A DNA stretch of 42,782 nt, from the NCBI GenBank assembly GCA_016934645.1, contig JAFGSL010000279.1:1-42782 (forward strand). The letters are read 5' to 3'. This document shows, in pieces, positions 7,319 to 16,108 of this stretch. The translations under genes were made by a program, and so were the position numbers. The notes below the pieces were generated by a model, which saw only the letters and a program-made list of their open reading frames with translations, was not told where the DNA came from and ran no database searches. Within the stretch, counting starts at the first letter, position 1; each line of letters starts with the position of its first letter. Source of the stretch: Anaerolineae bacterium. Its GTDB lineage: Bacteria > Chloroflexota > Anaerolineae > B4-G1 > SLSP01.

Positions 7319-8008
7319 TTAATCCCCGAATTGGCGTAGGATGACCTCTGAGTCGAACTCCGAAAGCTGTCCCGTCACGGTAAACAGGATGCGCTCGCAG
7401 ATGTTTGATACACGGTCGGCGGCGCGTTCTAGGTTGTGGGCAGCCCACAGTAGGTAGTTGGCTTGCTCGGTGTTCGCCGGATCTGCCAGGATATACGTCA
7501 ACAACTCGTTGTAGACCTGTTCGTAAAGATGATCCACCTCATCATCATCGGCGGGGATCGCCCGTGCCGCTTCTACATCCTGCTGCACGAAAGCGTCCAG
7601 CGAACGCCGCAGCATGTCCAGCGCCTTTTCCGCCATCAAGGGGATGTCGATCAGCGGCTTGAGCAGCGGCCGTTCACCGATGAGTAGATTGATCTTAGCA
7701 ATCCCTTTCGCATAGTCCCCGATGCGCTCCAGTTCGGTAGAGATTTCTAGGATGGCAGCGAGGGTGCGTAGGTCACGCGCCACCGGCTGGTGCAGCGCGA
7801 TCAGAGCCAGCGTTTGGCCTTCGATGGCGTAGCGCTTGGCGTTGATCTCGACATCGTGTTCGATGAGGCGTTTGGCGCCTTTCAGGTCGCGGCGTTTGAG
7901 GAGATCGATGGCGGTCATCATAGCTTCTTCGACCATGCTGCCCAAGATCAGGACTTGATCCTGGAGTAACTGCAACTCGCGTTCAAAGGTTCGTCTAGGA
8001 CTTGACAT
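7319..8008 (-). CDS. phoU: PhoU phosphate-signalling regulator
   Basis: PhoU is a cytoplasmic two-repeat helical bundle that couples the Pst phosphate transporter to the PhoR/PhoB two-component system and limits phosphate uptake. The two halves are visible: the first with ALIALHQPVARDLRTLAAILEISTELERIGDYAKGIAK, the second with YLLWAAHNLERAADRVSNICERILF, each with the metal-binding E/DxxxD pattern. At 229 residues it is typical. The start at 8008 (MSSPRRTFER) is set by GAGGTG before it; the frame is open for 34 more codons upstream without support. No pst or pho genes lie next to it, so it is an isolated copy. It is convergent with the sortase gene. Confidence 0.95.
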   Translation of the reverse strand: MSSPRRTFERELQLLQDQVLILGSMVEEAMMTAIDLLKRRDLKGAKRLIEHDVEINAKRYAIEGQTLALIALHQPVARDLRTLAAILEISTELERIGDYAKGIAKINLLIGERPLLKPLIDIPLMAEKALDMLRRSLDAFVQQDVEAARAIPADDDEVDHLYEQVYNELLTYILADPANTEQANYLLWAAHNLERAADRVSNICERILFTVTGQLSEFDSEVILRQFGD

Positions 8009-8170
8009 ATTCACCTCAGATTGTTTTCGCCACAAACTAAAACGCTTGTCTGTGGGATTTCTCACCATTGCCCAACTCGTTGGGTAGTTCTTGGCTACAT
8101 GATCGCACACGGTGCTGATTAAGTCAAATGCGGTGTTGGATTTCCCATTTCCGTGATAGAAAGCGGTCGA

Positions 8171-8198
8171 TTGCCCACTTCATGATCTGCGGTATACT
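8171..8198 (+). promoter_or_regulatory. Promoter of the membrane protein-recO pair
   Basis: TTGCCC (8171-8176), 16 bases, then TATACT (8193-8198). Transcription would start near 8205, 40 bases before the ATG at 8244. It is divergent from phoU. Confidence 0.6.
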
Positions 8199-8243
8199 GT
8201 GCTTTTGATGCTTGCGCCTTCTGGCGGGCGAGGAGAGGAGACG

Positions 8244-8756
8244 ATGAAAGCGACGATAGTGGAAGAAGCCCACAATCATGTGGTGTGGGAGACCAGGACC
8301 TCAACACTTTGGATCGTGTTGGGACTGTTTCTTGGTGGATTGTGCGTTGCTGCGTTCCTCCTTCTTGTGCCGTTTATCCCACGCTGGGATTTGGCTGGGG
8401 TGATGATGGCATTAACTGTGTTAGTCGTTGTCTTCCTTGCCCTGACAACACCTCTCGCCGAGCGTGGAGAATTGGAGCGCACCCTGGATGGCGGAAGCCT
8501 CGTGCGTATGCGGCAGTGGTTGTTCTTCGGCAAGCGGCTTGCGTGGCAGGCGGAATTGGAATCCATCGTCGGCTTTCGGCCCGAGGCGCGTCTCTTCGAG
8601 GACACGGGTGAACAGCTATACACGCGGTCGCGGTTGTGGGTATTCCTCGCGGATGCTGATCCCCTGCCATTGACGGATTGGCTGGACGCGCCGTTTGTTC
8701 ACACTCTCGGTAAATCGCTTGCTAAAGCCGGGCGCTGCACGTTCGAACCGGAATGA
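8244..8756 (+). CDS. Small membrane protein, unknown function
   Basis: This 170-residue protein has two hydrophobic helices (about residues 21-42 and 49-68) and a soluble C-terminal part of about 100 residues. The start ATG 8244 follows AGGAGAGGAG, and the frame upstream of it overlaps the promoter, so the longer version is unlikely. Its stop overlaps the recO start (ATGA), so the two are co-translated. The C-terminal part (SLVRMRQWLFFGKRLAW, FRPEARLFEDTG) resembles small PH-like domains that follow a pair of helices in many bacterial membrane proteins, but I cannot assign it with confidence. Confidence 0.8.
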   Translation: MKATIVEEAHNHVVWETRTSTLWIVLGLFLGGLCVAAFLLLVPFIPRWDLAGVMMALTVLVVVFLALTTPLAERGELERTLDGGSLVRMRQWLFFGKRLAWQAELESIVGFRPEARLFEDTGEQLYTRSRLWVFLADADPLPLTDWLDAPFVHTLGKSLAKAGRCTFEPE

Positions 8757-9547
8757 GTAGCAAGGATAAGCTTTACCATCTGGAAGGTGTTGTCCTTAAC
8801 CGCCGCGACTACGGCGAGGCGGATCGCGTTGTGAAGCTGCTCACTGCCGAAGGTAGCGTGGATTTGCTGGCGAAGGGCATCCGCAAGCCACGCTCCCGCA
8901 AGGCTGGGCACTTGGAGCTTTTCGCCAAGACGCAGGTGTTGGTGTCACGGGTCACGGGATCGTGGGACATTATCAGCCAGGCGGAGGCCGTACATGTGCG
9001 CGCGCATCTTCAAGAGGATTTTCGCCTGGGCACGTATGCGCGCTATGTCGCCGAGCTGGCGATACGTTTTTTCGAGGGCGAGGCTGAGCCACACCTATAC
9101 GCTCTTGTCGATGACGTTTTCGCGCGCTTGGATAGCAGTATAGATCCAACGTTGTTGATCCGTTGGTATGAACAGCAATTGTTGGTGTTGGCGGGCTTTC
9201 GTCCAGAGTGGGGAACGTGTGTAGGCGAGCGGGGGGGCGATCTTTGTCACGCGCCACTGCGCCCCCGCGCCGACGACCAGCGACCCTACGGTCTCGATCT
9301 GGAACGCGGCGGCGCGGTGTGTCACGAATGTTTCGCGGCGGATACGCGCGAGCATACCGTGCGCCCGTTGTCGCCGAGCGCGCTTTCGTGGCTTCAGGCG
9401 TTGCAGCGGCGTGACTTTGACGATGTGACGCAGTTTGCCTTGCCGGAGCGCACCGCCAAAGAGCTAGCGCAGGCGATGGAGCAGTATATCGCCTACCACT
9501 TGGAGCGCCGGCCTGCTACATTACGCGTGTTTCACAATGGGAAGTAA
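8753..9547 (+). CDS. recO: DNA repair protein RecO
   Basis: RecO helps load RecA onto SSB-coated single-stranded DNA with RecR (RecF pathway) and can anneal complementary strands. The N-terminal OB-fold is recognisable from EGVVLNRRDYGEADRVVKLLTAEG and LLAKGIRKPRSRKAGHLELF. The helical middle domain follows, then a zinc-binding segment with Cys at GTCVG and LCHAP and the pair VCHEC. Its 264 residues are slightly longer than the E. coli protein and typical for Gram-positive-like forms. The start ATG overlaps the stop of the upstream membrane protein gene, making a two-gene operon. Confidence 0.93.
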   Translation: MSSKDKLYHLEGVVLNRRDYGEADRVVKLLTAEGSVDLLAKGIRKPRSRKAGHLELFAKTQVLVSRVTGSWDIISQAEAVHVRAHLQEDFRLGTYARYVAELAIRFFEGEAEPHLYALVDDVFARLDSSIDPTLLIRWYEQQLLVLAGFRPEWGTCVGERGGDLCHAPLRPRADDQRPYGLDLERGGAVCHECFAADTREHTVRPLSPSALSWLQALQRRDFDDVTQFALPERTAKELAQAMEQYIAYHLERRPATLRVFHNGK

Positions 9548-9551
9548 TTAG

Positions 9552-9594
9552 AGACTGGGGATCAGGGATTGGGCCATCGCTGAATTCCTGATCC
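9552..9594. repeat. Heptad word repeat and fold-back after recO
   Basis: Three heptads, GAGACTG, GGGATCA and GGGATTG, run from about 9551 to 9571. GGATCAGG (9559-9566) pairs with CCTGATCC (9587-9594), so the element can fold into a hairpin between recO and the next gene. There is no clear T tract. Confidence 0.6.
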
Positions 9595-9628
9595 TAAACG
9601 TGAACCTTTGTCATGAAAAGGATGGTTG

Positions 9629-10594
9629 ATGAACAGAATCGTTGACTGGCTGTTAGAAGGTGAGCCGTGGGTGGAATATCGCACACGGGTGGATTTGTTG
9701 GGCCAACCGGAAGGTGATCCCCAGGTTGTGGCTGCCCGTCAGGCAACGATCGCGCATCCGCAGATTCAGGGACTATTGGGCGAACTCGCTGAATGGCCTG
9801 GCCCGCCGTTGAAACGCCACAACGATGCCACGCACTTGCTGCACAAGCTGGCGTTTATCGCTGATGTGGGCCTGCGCGTGGGCGATCCCGGCGTCGATGG
9901 CATCGTCGGGCGCGTGCTGGCGCACCGATCCGCGCAGGGACCTTTTCAGGTGTTGACCAATATTCCCACACGCTTTGGCGGCAGCGGTAAAGATGAGTAT
10001 AATTGGATGTTGTGCGACGCACCGTTGCTGGTCTATGCACTTTTAAAATTGGGACTGCGTGATGATGCGCGGGTGCAGGCGGCGGTGGAGTATCTGGCAA
10101 GCTTGGTGCGCGATAGCGGCTGGCCCTGCGCTGCCGCGCCGGAGATGGGCAAGTTTCGCGGTCCGGGCCGAGTTGGCGACCCGTGTCCCTACGCCAATCT
10201 GCTTATGCTCAAGATGCTGGCGGAACTTCCCGCGTGGCGAGATTCCACAGCGGCCCATACTGGCGTAGAGGCAGCGCTCACGTTGTGGACGCAGCGCAAG
10301 GAGCGGCGGCCCTATCTTTTTGCGATGGGCACGCACTTCGCCAACCTTAAAGCGCCGTTGATCTGGTATGACGTCCTGCATGTCCTCGACGTACTCACGC
10401 GCTTCCCGTGGTTGCGCGACGATCCGCGTTTGCAGGAAATGGCAGCTCTGGTCGTCACAAAGGCTGATGCAAACAATCGATTCAAGCCCGAGTCGATCTG
10501 GATGGCGTGGAAGGGCTGGGACTTCGGCCAGAAACGCGCGCCTTCGCGCTGGCTGACCCTGCTCGTTGTGCGTATGTTGGAGCGACTATCGTGA
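9629..10594 (+). CDS. Alpha/alpha-toroid protein, prenyltransferase/terpene-cyclase-like
   Basis: This 321-residue soluble protein of unknown function shows the pattern of helical repeats seen in terpene cyclase / prenyltransferase toroids: VLAHRSAQGPFQV, VEYLASLVRDSGWPC, and a late ANNRFKPESIWMAWKGWDFGQKRAPSRW. Cyclase DxDD and QW motifs are not intact, so an enzymatic role in terpene chemistry is doubtful. ATG 9629 is preferred over the in-frame TTG at 9626; AAAAGGA lies upstream. The gene ends inside the GTGA overlap with the acetyltransferase gene, so the two are coupled. Conserved Cys, His and Trp residues (LKRHNDATH, WMLCDAPL, GDPCPYANLLMLK) suggest a binding site. The specific function is not known to me. 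Confidence 0.8.
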   Translation: MNRIVDWLLEGEPWVEYRTRVDLLGQPEGDPQVVAARQATIAHPQIQGLLGELAEWPGPPLKRHNDATHLLHKLAFIADVGLRVGDPGVDGIVGRVLAHRSAQGPFQVLTNIPTRFGGSGKDEYNWMLCDAPLLVYALLKLGLRDDARVQAAVEYLASLVRDSGWPCAAAPEMGKFRGPGRVGDPCPYANLLMLKMLAELPAWRDSTAAHTGVEAALTLWTQRKERRPYLFAMGTHFANLKAPLIWYDVLHVLDVLTRFPWLRDDPRLQEMAALVVTKADANNRFKPESIWMAWKGWDFGQKRAPSRWLTLLVVRMLERLS

Positions 10595-11172
10595 ACACAG
10601 AACCGTTTTTCGCGCCGGATCGATATGACACCGATGAATTCACCGTTCGCAGCTACGTGCTCGGCGATGGACCACTGTTGGCGGAGGCGGTCAATGCCTC
10701 GTATGACCACCTGAAGCGCTTCATGGCGTGGGCCAAACCCCATACCGAGGATGTCGAAGCCGAGAATATTGCCCGGCGTTTTCGTGGCGAGTATTTGCTT
10801 TCCACGAATTTTGTCCTGGGGATTTTCTCCCCGGATAACAAGCGGCTGTTAGGCGGTTCCGGCTTTCATTTGCGCGAGGGCGAGTTGAGCAACCGCGCCG
10901 CCGAAATCGGCATGTGGATTCGCGTCGACGCGACTCACAAGGGCCTTGGACCGCGAGTTCTGTGCGCAATTCTCACTTGGGGATTCACGGAATGGCCTTG
11001 GGAGCGCCTGACCTGGCGCTGCAATGAGGAGAACGTCGCCAGCCGCCGCACCGCTGAAAAAGCCGGAATGCAACTCGAAGGCCGCCTGCGGGCCAATGTC
11101 AGGCTGCCTGACGGGACCCGTGAAACCACACTCTGCTTTGCTGCCCTGAAAGATGAATGGGGGAAAGGGTAA
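10591..11172 (+). CDS. GNAT N-acetyltransferase, RimJ/RimL-like
   Basis: This 193-residue acetyltransferase uses acetyl-CoA. The fold is visible from FTVRSYVLGDGPLLAEAV at the N-terminus, the beta-strand pair FVLGIFSPDNKRLLGGSGFHL, EIGMWIRVDATHKGLGPRVLCAIL as the acetyl-CoA binding motif A region, and LTWRCNEENVASRRTAEKAGMQLEGRLR, typical of RimJ/RimL/Acetyltransf_3 members that acetylate protein N-termini or small amines. The frame extends upstream inside the preceding gene, but GTG 10591, overlapping that gene's TGA, gives the protein start MNTEPFFAPD. The target is unknown. Confidence 0.88.
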   Translation: MNTEPFFAPDRYDTDEFTVRSYVLGDGPLLAEAVNASYDHLKRFMAWAKPHTEDVEAENIARRFRGEYLLSTNFVLGIFSPDNKRLLGGSGFHLREGELSNRAAEIGMWIRVDATHKGLGPRVLCAILTWGFTEWPWERLTWRCNEENVASRRTAEKAGMQLEGRLRANVRLPDGTRETTLCFAALKDEWGKG

Positions 11173-11180
11173 GTGGGCTG

Positions 11181-11297
11181 ATTGAAAATTGAGAGATTGG
11201 AAATTTGTTGATTTGGGTGGGCGTCGCGTGATTGAGTAATGGAGTTACTCGCCGATTCTTTCATTCTGAATTCGTAATTCTTTATTTGCAATTCGCA
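11181..11297. repeat. Two heptad arrays before nitroreductase gene
   Basis: The spacer 11173-11310 contains two arrays with period 7. At 11181-11215 the units are ATTGAAA, ATTGAGA, GATTGGA, AATTTGT and TGATTTG. At 11263-11297 the units are ATTCTGA, ATTCGTA, ATTCTTT, ATTTGCA and ATTCGCA, and the next bases are the AAGGAGGT ribosome-binding site. A small hairpin GAGTAA/TTACTC lies between them. Confidence 0.75.
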
Positions 11298-11310
11298 AAG
11301 GAGGTCACCG

Positions 11311-11796
11311 ATGGACGTTTTCGAGGCCATTCGCACGCGGCGCAGTGTACGCGCGTTCACAGGGGAGGCGATCCCGCGTGAGGATTTGGAGAAGATCGTG
11401 GATGCTGGGCGGCTTGCCGCAACCGGCAGCAACAAGCAACTATGGGATTTCATTGTTGTCACCGACCGTACGATGATTGAGCAGTTGAAGACCGCCTCGC
11501 AGTGGATCGAGAAAGCCGCGGCAATCATCGCCGTAGTGCTAGACCCTGAAACGCGCTGGTGGGTGGAAGACGGGGCTGCCGCTGTGCAGAACATGCTCCT
11601 CGCTGCTACCGCGCTTGGCTACGGTTCGTGCTGGCTTGAGGGTTACACGCTCCGCAACGAGGATGCCTTCAAGGCGCTGCTCGGTGTCCCGGCGGAGAAG
11701 CGTCTGATGACGCTCGTGCCGGTCGGTGTGCCCGTGGAGTGGCCGACGAAGGAGAAGAAATCGCTCGAGGAAGTTATTCACTGGGAGAAATATTGA
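11311..11796 (+). CDS. Nitroreductase-family flavoprotein
   Basis: This 161-residue protein belongs to the FMN-dependent nitroreductase superfamily, dimeric NAD(P)H-dependent oxidoreductases. Visible are DVFEAIRTRRSVRAF with the FMN-phosphate-binding Arg cluster, the EDLEKIVDAGRLAATGSNKQLWDFIVV block, and the second FMN motif AVQNMLLAATALGYGSCWLEGY near residues 91-111. It is at the short end of the family, matching the small subgroup with two core motifs and little insertion. An AAAGGAGGTCACCG sequence precedes the ATG. The reaction is unknown; members reduce nitro compounds, quinones or enones, or act in flavin and dehalogenation chemistry. It lies two bases before the next gene. Confidence 0.92.
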   Translation: MDVFEAIRTRRSVRAFTGEAIPREDLEKIVDAGRLAATGSNKQLWDFIVVTDRTMIEQLKTASQWIEKAAAIIAVVLDPETRWWVEDGAAAVQNMLLAATALGYGSCWLEGYTLRNEDAFKALLGVPAEKRLMTLVPVGVPVEWPTKEKKSLEEVIHWEKY

Positions 11797-11798
11797 GT

Positions 11799-12461
11799 AT
11801 GACGCAGCAAAGAGTGCTTTTCATCGGCAATAGCTATACGTATTGCAACGATCTGCCCGCGATGGTTGCCCAGTTAGCGACGGCCGGCGAGAAGTCCGTA
11901 GACGTTCACCAGGTCACAGCTGGCGGAGTGACACTCGAATGGCACACGCAGAACGAAATCACGCTGGATGCGTTGCGTGACGGTGTGTGGGACTTCGTCG
12001 TGTTGCAAGAGCATAGCATCCGCCCTATCCAGGATACACCAAAGATGTTCCAGGCGGTTGGGGTCCTGCAAAGCCTGATTGCGCCGACCGGCGCGCAGAC
12101 GGTGCTCTACATGACGTGGGCCAGACAACACTTCCCGGAGATGCAGGCCGGGCTGGCGCGTGTCTACACCGTGCTCGCGCAGAAGATCGGCGCTCGCGTC
12201 GCGCCCGTGGGTCTGGCCTGGGAAGCCGCGCTGCTTGCCGATCCATCGCTGGCACTTTACCAGGAGGATAAGAGCCACCCGACATCCCTCGGCTCTTATC
12301 TGGCGGCGTGCGTCTTTTATGCGACTTTCTTCTGCGAAAGCCCTGTGGGCCTACCTGCGAAACTCACGGCGGCGGGTGGCGAGGTGCTGGTCGACATCCC
12401 GGAAGCGCAGGCGCAATTTCTGCAAAGTGTGACTTGGGATGTTGTCCGGCGACTTGGTTAG
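11799..12461 (+). CDS. SGNH/GDSL-type hydrolase
   Basis: This 220-residue serine hydrolase-like protein has block I as VLFIGNSYTYCNDLP, where Ser of GNS is the presumed nucleophile, VVLQEHS in the region of blocks II/III, and KSHPTSLGSYLAACVFYATFF, whose His preceded by Asp would complete the catalytic site. It resembles the DUF4886-like group of SGNH proteins. No signal peptide is seen, so it is probably cytoplasmic. Substrates in this superfamily are esters of lipids, sugars or acylated proteins. The ATG at 11799 lies 2 bases after the nitroreductase stop, so the frame further upstream (11739) is rejected. The genes are likely co-transcribed. Confidence 0.88.
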   Translation: MTQQRVLFIGNSYTYCNDLPAMVAQLATAGEKSVDVHQVTAGGVTLEWHTQNEITLDALRDGVWDFVVLQEHSIRPIQDTPKMFQAVGVLQSLIAPTGAQTVLYMTWARQHFPEMQAGLARVYTVLAQKIGARVAPVGLAWEAALLADPSLALYQEDKSHPTSLGSYLAACVFYATFFCESPVGLPAKLTAAGGEVLVDIPEAQAQFLQSVTWDVVRRLG

Positions 12462-12499
12462 CGCCGCAGAATGCAGCAGAGGGTGTTGGAGAAATCACA

Positions 12500-12928
12500 A
12501 TGAGGTCAGGAAGGGCAAAGAAACTGCGTGATGCGTGCTCCTTATTAGCTATTAGCCTGGTCGCTGTGTCCATAGCTGGGCTAGCCTTGACTGGGTTATT
12601 GAGTGCGCTCAAGCAGATGACGTGGGCAGTTGGTCTTTTTATCACGCTTAAGTTGCTCGCTGCCGTATTGTTCGGTGGAATTTTGGGGTTGGCAATAGGA
12701 CTCCTTATTGGGTACAAGAAAGTTGTCCTCTTGGGTCTTCTTGCACTCCTACTGATTGCGTCAATTATGTTCGTACACATCCGTGTCTCTGACCTGCTAT
12801 CTGTGCACACGCCGGCGATGAGTGGGTTTGTTGCACCTGTCGCAGAATCCTTGCGTGATATCGGATTCCTGGTGGGTCTTATCCTAGGTTCTTATCACTT
12901 TTTACACGCGCGAGGAAAGGGTGGCTGA
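12500..12928 (+). CDS. Small integral membrane protein, unknown
   Basis: This 142-residue protein has four likely transmembrane helices (about residues 14-36, 45-67, 72-92 and 110-132) and a basic N-terminus MRSGRAKKLRD. Start ATG 12500 has TTGGAG eight bases upstream. Its codon use is AT-richer than its neighbours, as seen in repeated Leu, Ile and Phe codons, but this fits a membrane protein. I do not recognise a family. It is 38 bases after the SGNH hydrolase and 64 bases before the GlyRS gene. Confidence 0.75.
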   Translation: MRSGRAKKLRDACSLLAISLVAVSIAGLALTGLLSALKQMTWAVGLFITLKLLAAVLFGGILGLAIGLLIGYKKVVLLGLLALLLIASIMFVHIRVSDLLSVHTPAMSGFVAPVAESLRDIGFLVGLILGSYHFLHARGKGG

Positions 12929-12992
12929 TGGCACACACACGAATTTCCGTTAAAATCTGTTCAATTCGTTGAGAATTTGAGGTGAATCACGC

Positions 12993-15900
12993 ATGCTGAC
13001 ATTTCAGGAAGTCCTTCTACGTTTACAACGCTATTGGTCCGACCAGGGCGCGCTGCTTTGGTTGCCCTACAGCGAAAAGGTCGGCGCGGGCACATATAAC
13101 CCGGCGACCTTCCTCCGTGTCCTGGGGCCGGAGCCCTGGAACGTGGTCTACATCGAGCCATCGTATCGCCCCGACGATGGGCGCTACGCCGAAAACCCCA
13201 ACCGAATGCAGATGCACACCCAGTTGCAGGTCATCCTCAAGCCTGATCCCGGCGATCCACAGGAACGTTATCTTAAGAGCCTGGAAGCCATCGGCATTAG
13301 CCGTGAGGAGCACGACATCCGCTTCGTTGAGGATAACTGGGAAAGCCCGGCGATTGGTGCCTGGGGGCTCGGTTGGGAGGTCTGGCTGGATGGCCAGGAG
13401 ATCACGCAGTTCACCTATTTCCAGCAGGCCGGTGGCATCAACTTAGAGATTCCCTCCGTGGAGTTGACCTACGGTCTGGAGCGCATCGTGATGTACCTGC
13501 AAAATGTACGCTCGGTGTGGGATGTGGCGTGGGACGAACACCATACGTACGGCGAGATTTTGGCCGATCAGGAAGTTGATCATTGCCGCTATGAGTTCGA
13601 ATATGCCGATATCGACCGTGTGCGGGCGATGTATGACCTGTTCGAGCAGGAGGCACTGCTTAATCTCAAGCATGGGCTGGTTGTGCCTTCGCTTGATTAC
13701 ATTCTCCGTTGTTCACACGCCTTCAATTTACTGGACTCGCGCGGGACGGTCGGCGTCACCGAGCGCGCAGTCTTCTTCAAGCGGATGCGTGACCTGTCGC
13801 GGCAAGTCGCCGAAGCGTATCTGGCGCAGCGCGATCGGGCCGGTTTTCCCTGGGAAGAGCGTCCCGGCCTGACTTCAGCCGCGACTTCACCGGGGGCGTT
13901 GATGCACCTGCCGTTGGAGGAGAAAGAGCCGTCTCCGGTGGAAACCGCTCTCGGCCAGGGCCGCGCCCCGTTCCTCTTTGAGCTTGGTGTCGAGGAATTA
14001 CCCGCCACGCACTTGAGCACCGCGCTGGCGCAATGGCGCGAGCTGATTCCCGCTGCTCTCGACGCGGCGAAGCTAGCTCACGGTGACGTTTACATCTGGG
14101 GAACGCCGCGTCGTCTCGTCGTCTACGTGCCGGAGATGGCCCTCGGGCAGGCTGACGAGACGTTGGAGGTCAAAGGGCCACCCGCCCGCGCCGCCTTCGA
14201 CGCAGACGGAAACCCGACGCGCGCAGCGCAGGGTTTTGCCCGTTCCAAAGGTGTGGACATGGCGGATTTGCAAGTGCGGGAGACAGACGGCGGTGAATAT
14301 GTCTTCGTCACCCAACACGTGCCCGGTCGTTCCGCTGCTGAAGTGCTGGCAGAACTGTTGCCCGACTGGGTCACGCAACTGCGCTTCCCTCGCGCTATGC
14401 GCTGGAACGAAACAGGCGTTGCTTTCAGTCGGCCCATTCGCTGGCTGCTGGTGATCCTTGGCGAGTACGAAATCCCGTGCACCTATGCGGAATTGCAAAG
14501 CGGGCGCATCACTCGTGGCCCACGCCCGGCAGGATCGCCCGAAGTAGCACTCGGCGCGGCGACGGATTACAAACCCACGCTGGCTTCCTACGGTGTTATT
14601 GTCGATCAAGATGCGCGTGCGGCTGAAATACTCCGTCAGGCGCAAGCCGTCGCCGCCGAAGTCGGCGGGCAGATTCCCGACGATCCGGCGTTGTTGGAGG
14701 AAGTGACCAACCTGGTCGAAGTCCCGACGGCGCTGCTTGGTTCCTTCGAAAAGCGTTACCTTACGCTGCCGCAGGATGTGCTCATCGCCGTGATGAAAAA
14801 ACACCAGCGTTACTTCCCCATACTGGATGCGCGTGGGCACATCATGGCCCACTTTGTCACCATCCGCAATGGTGGCCGCGACCATCTGGACCTTGTGCGC
14901 CAGGGCAACGAGGATGTCATCCGTGCCCGTTACGCCGATGCGGAGTTCTTCTACAACCAGGATTGCCGCCGTCCATTGGCGGATTATCGCGATGGTCTGG
15001 CGACGCTGACGTTCCAGGCTGACCTTGGCTCGATGTTGCAGAAGTCCGAGCGGGTGGAAAAACTCGTGGGGTGGGTGGGCGAACAGATGCGCTTGTCCGC
15101 CGAGGATATGGGGACGCTCAAACGGGCGGCCCATCTGGCGAAGGCTGATCTCGCCACGCGCATGGTCGTGGAGATGACGAGTTTGCAGGGCATCATGGGC
15201 CGCGAGTACGCCAAACGCTCTGGCGAACCGGCGGCGGTGGCTCAGGCCATCTTTGAGCATTATCTCCCGCGTTCGGCGGGGGATAAGCTGCCGGAGAGTG
15301 TGCCGGGCATCGCGCTGGCACTGGCGGACCGGTTGGATAGCCTGGCGGGATTGTTCGCCGTGGGGCTTGCTCCCACCGGCTCAGCAGATCCCTATGGGCT
15401 GCGGCGGGCTGCGGCGGGCATCGTGCAGATCTTGCTGGAACGAGAGCTTCCCTTCTCCACACGCGCGGGTATAGCTAAGGCGGCACTCACGCTGCCCGTT
15501 GAGGCTCCGCAATCAACGATCAATGCTGCCGTAGATTTCATTATCGGACGACTTCAAGTGATGTTGCGTGAGATGGGCCTGGCCTTCGATGTGGTCGAGG
15601 CGGCGCTGGCGGCGCGGGGCGAGAATCCCACACTGGCTCGCGAAGCCGCGCAGCAGCTCACGGCGTGGGTTGCCAGGGACGATTGGGCTTTCGTGCTCGA
15701 TAATTATGCGCGTTGTGTGCGTATTACCCGCGATCAGCCACGTTTCAAGCTGGACGCAACGGTGTTGCAGGAACCTGCCGAGAAAATGCTCTATGCAGCA
15801 CTATGTACTGCCGAAGCTGCTATTGGCCCTGAGAGCGATGTGGATAGCTTCCTTACGGCTTTTGTGCCGCTTGTCTCCTTTATTCAGACATTCTTCAATG

Positions 15901-16016
15901 AGGTTTTGGTGATGGATAAGGATAATGCCCTCCGGGAAGCACGGTTAGCGCTTTTACAGCGTATTGCCGGGTTGGCAGACGGCATCGTTGATTTGAGCAA
16001 GCTGGAAGGATTCTAG
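12993..16016 (+). CDS. glyQS: Glycyl-tRNA synthetase, fused alpha-beta subunits
   Basis: This enzyme charges tRNA-Gly with glycine. Bacterial-type GlyRS is normally an alpha2beta2 tetramer from two genes; here both subunits are one 1007-residue chain. Residues 1-290 are the alpha (catalytic class II) subunit, beginning LTFQEVLLRLQRYWSDQGALL and containing AGTYNPATFLRVLGPEPW, RMQMHTQLQVILKPDP, FTYFQQAGG and LTYGLERIVMYLQ. A Pro/Glu-rich linker of about 35 residues follows, then the beta subunit from FLFELGVEELPATHL (about 327) through IWGTPRRLVVYV, MRWNETGVAFSRPIRW, KKHQRYFPI, FVTIRNGG, an HD-like helical part (HLAKADLATRMVVEM) and a C-terminal anticodon-binding domain. GAGGTG precedes ATG 12993. 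Fused forms are known from Chlamydiae and some other phyla. No T-box fits in the 64-base leader. A strong hairpin follows. Confidence 0.96.
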   Translation: MLTFQEVLLRLQRYWSDQGALLWLPYSEKVGAGTYNPATFLRVLGPEPWNVVYIEPSYRPDDGRYAENPNRMQMHTQLQVILKPDPGDPQERYLKSLEAIGISREEHDIRFVEDNWESPAIGAWGLGWEVWLDGQEITQFTYFQQAGGINLEIPSVELTYGLERIVMYLQNVRSVWDVAWDEHHTYGEILADQEVDHCRYEFEYADIDRVRAMYDLFEQEALLNLKHGLVVPSLDYILRCSHAFNLLDSRGTVGVTERAVFFKRMRDLSRQVAEAYLAQRDRAGFPWEERPGLTSAATSPGALMHLPLEEKEPSPVETALGQGRAPFLFELGVEELPATHLSTALAQWRELIPAALDAAKLAHGDVYIWGTPRRLVVYVPEMALGQADETLEVKGPPARAAFDADGNPTRAAQGFARSKGVDMADLQVRETDGGEYVFVTQHVPGRSAAEVLAELLPDWVTQLRFPRAMRWNETGVAFSRPIRWLLVILGEYEIPCTYAELQSGRITRGPRPAGSPEVALGAATDYKPTLASYGVIVDQDARAAEILRQAQAVAAEVGGQIPDDPALLEEVTNLVEVPTALLGSFEKRYLTLPQDVLIAVMKKHQRYFPILDARGHIMAHFVTIRNGGRDHLDLVRQGNEDVIRARYADAEFFYNQDCRRPLADYRDGLATLTFQADLGSMLQKSERVEKLVGWVGEQMRLSAEDMGTLKRAAHLAKADLATRMVVEMTSLQGIMGREYAKRSGEPAAVAQAIFEHYLPRSAGDKLPESVPGIALALADRLDSLAGLFAVGLAPTGSADPYGLRRAAAGIVQILLERELPFSTRAGIAKAALTLPVEAPQSTINAAVDFIIGRLQVMLREMGLAFDVVEAALAARGENPTLAREAAQQLTAWVARDDWAFVLDNYARCVRITRDQPRFKLDATVLQEPAEKMLYAALCTAEAAIGPESDVDSFLTAFVPLVSFIQTFFNEVLVMDKDNALREARLALLQRIAGLADGIVDLSKLEGF

Positions 16017-16073
16017 TGATCAGCAGTTGGCCGTCAGCTCTCATTGGCTGAGGCGCGAGTTGATGACTCGCTT

Positions 16074-16108
16074 AAGAATACCAGGGGCACAAAGCCCCTG
16101 GTATTCTT
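16074..16108 (+). terminator. Hairpin terminator after glyQS
   Basis: A perfect 15-bp stem (16074-16088 with 16094-16108) over an ACAAA loop; the descending arm ends ATTCTTGTTGT, a weak T tract. It is placed 58 bases after the GlyRS stop. The intergenic region 16017-16344 holds this, a second hairpin and a promoter; I see no gene in it. Confidence 0.75.

Noticed and set aside
12929..12992. T-box riboswitch before glycyl-tRNA synthetase
   Set aside because: Only 64 bases separate the genes and no T-box motif or terminator/antiterminator pair is present.
14073..15260. 395-codon antisense frame in glyQS
   Set aside because: Fully inside the GlyRS beta subunit, which is strongly conserved; shadow of the real frame.
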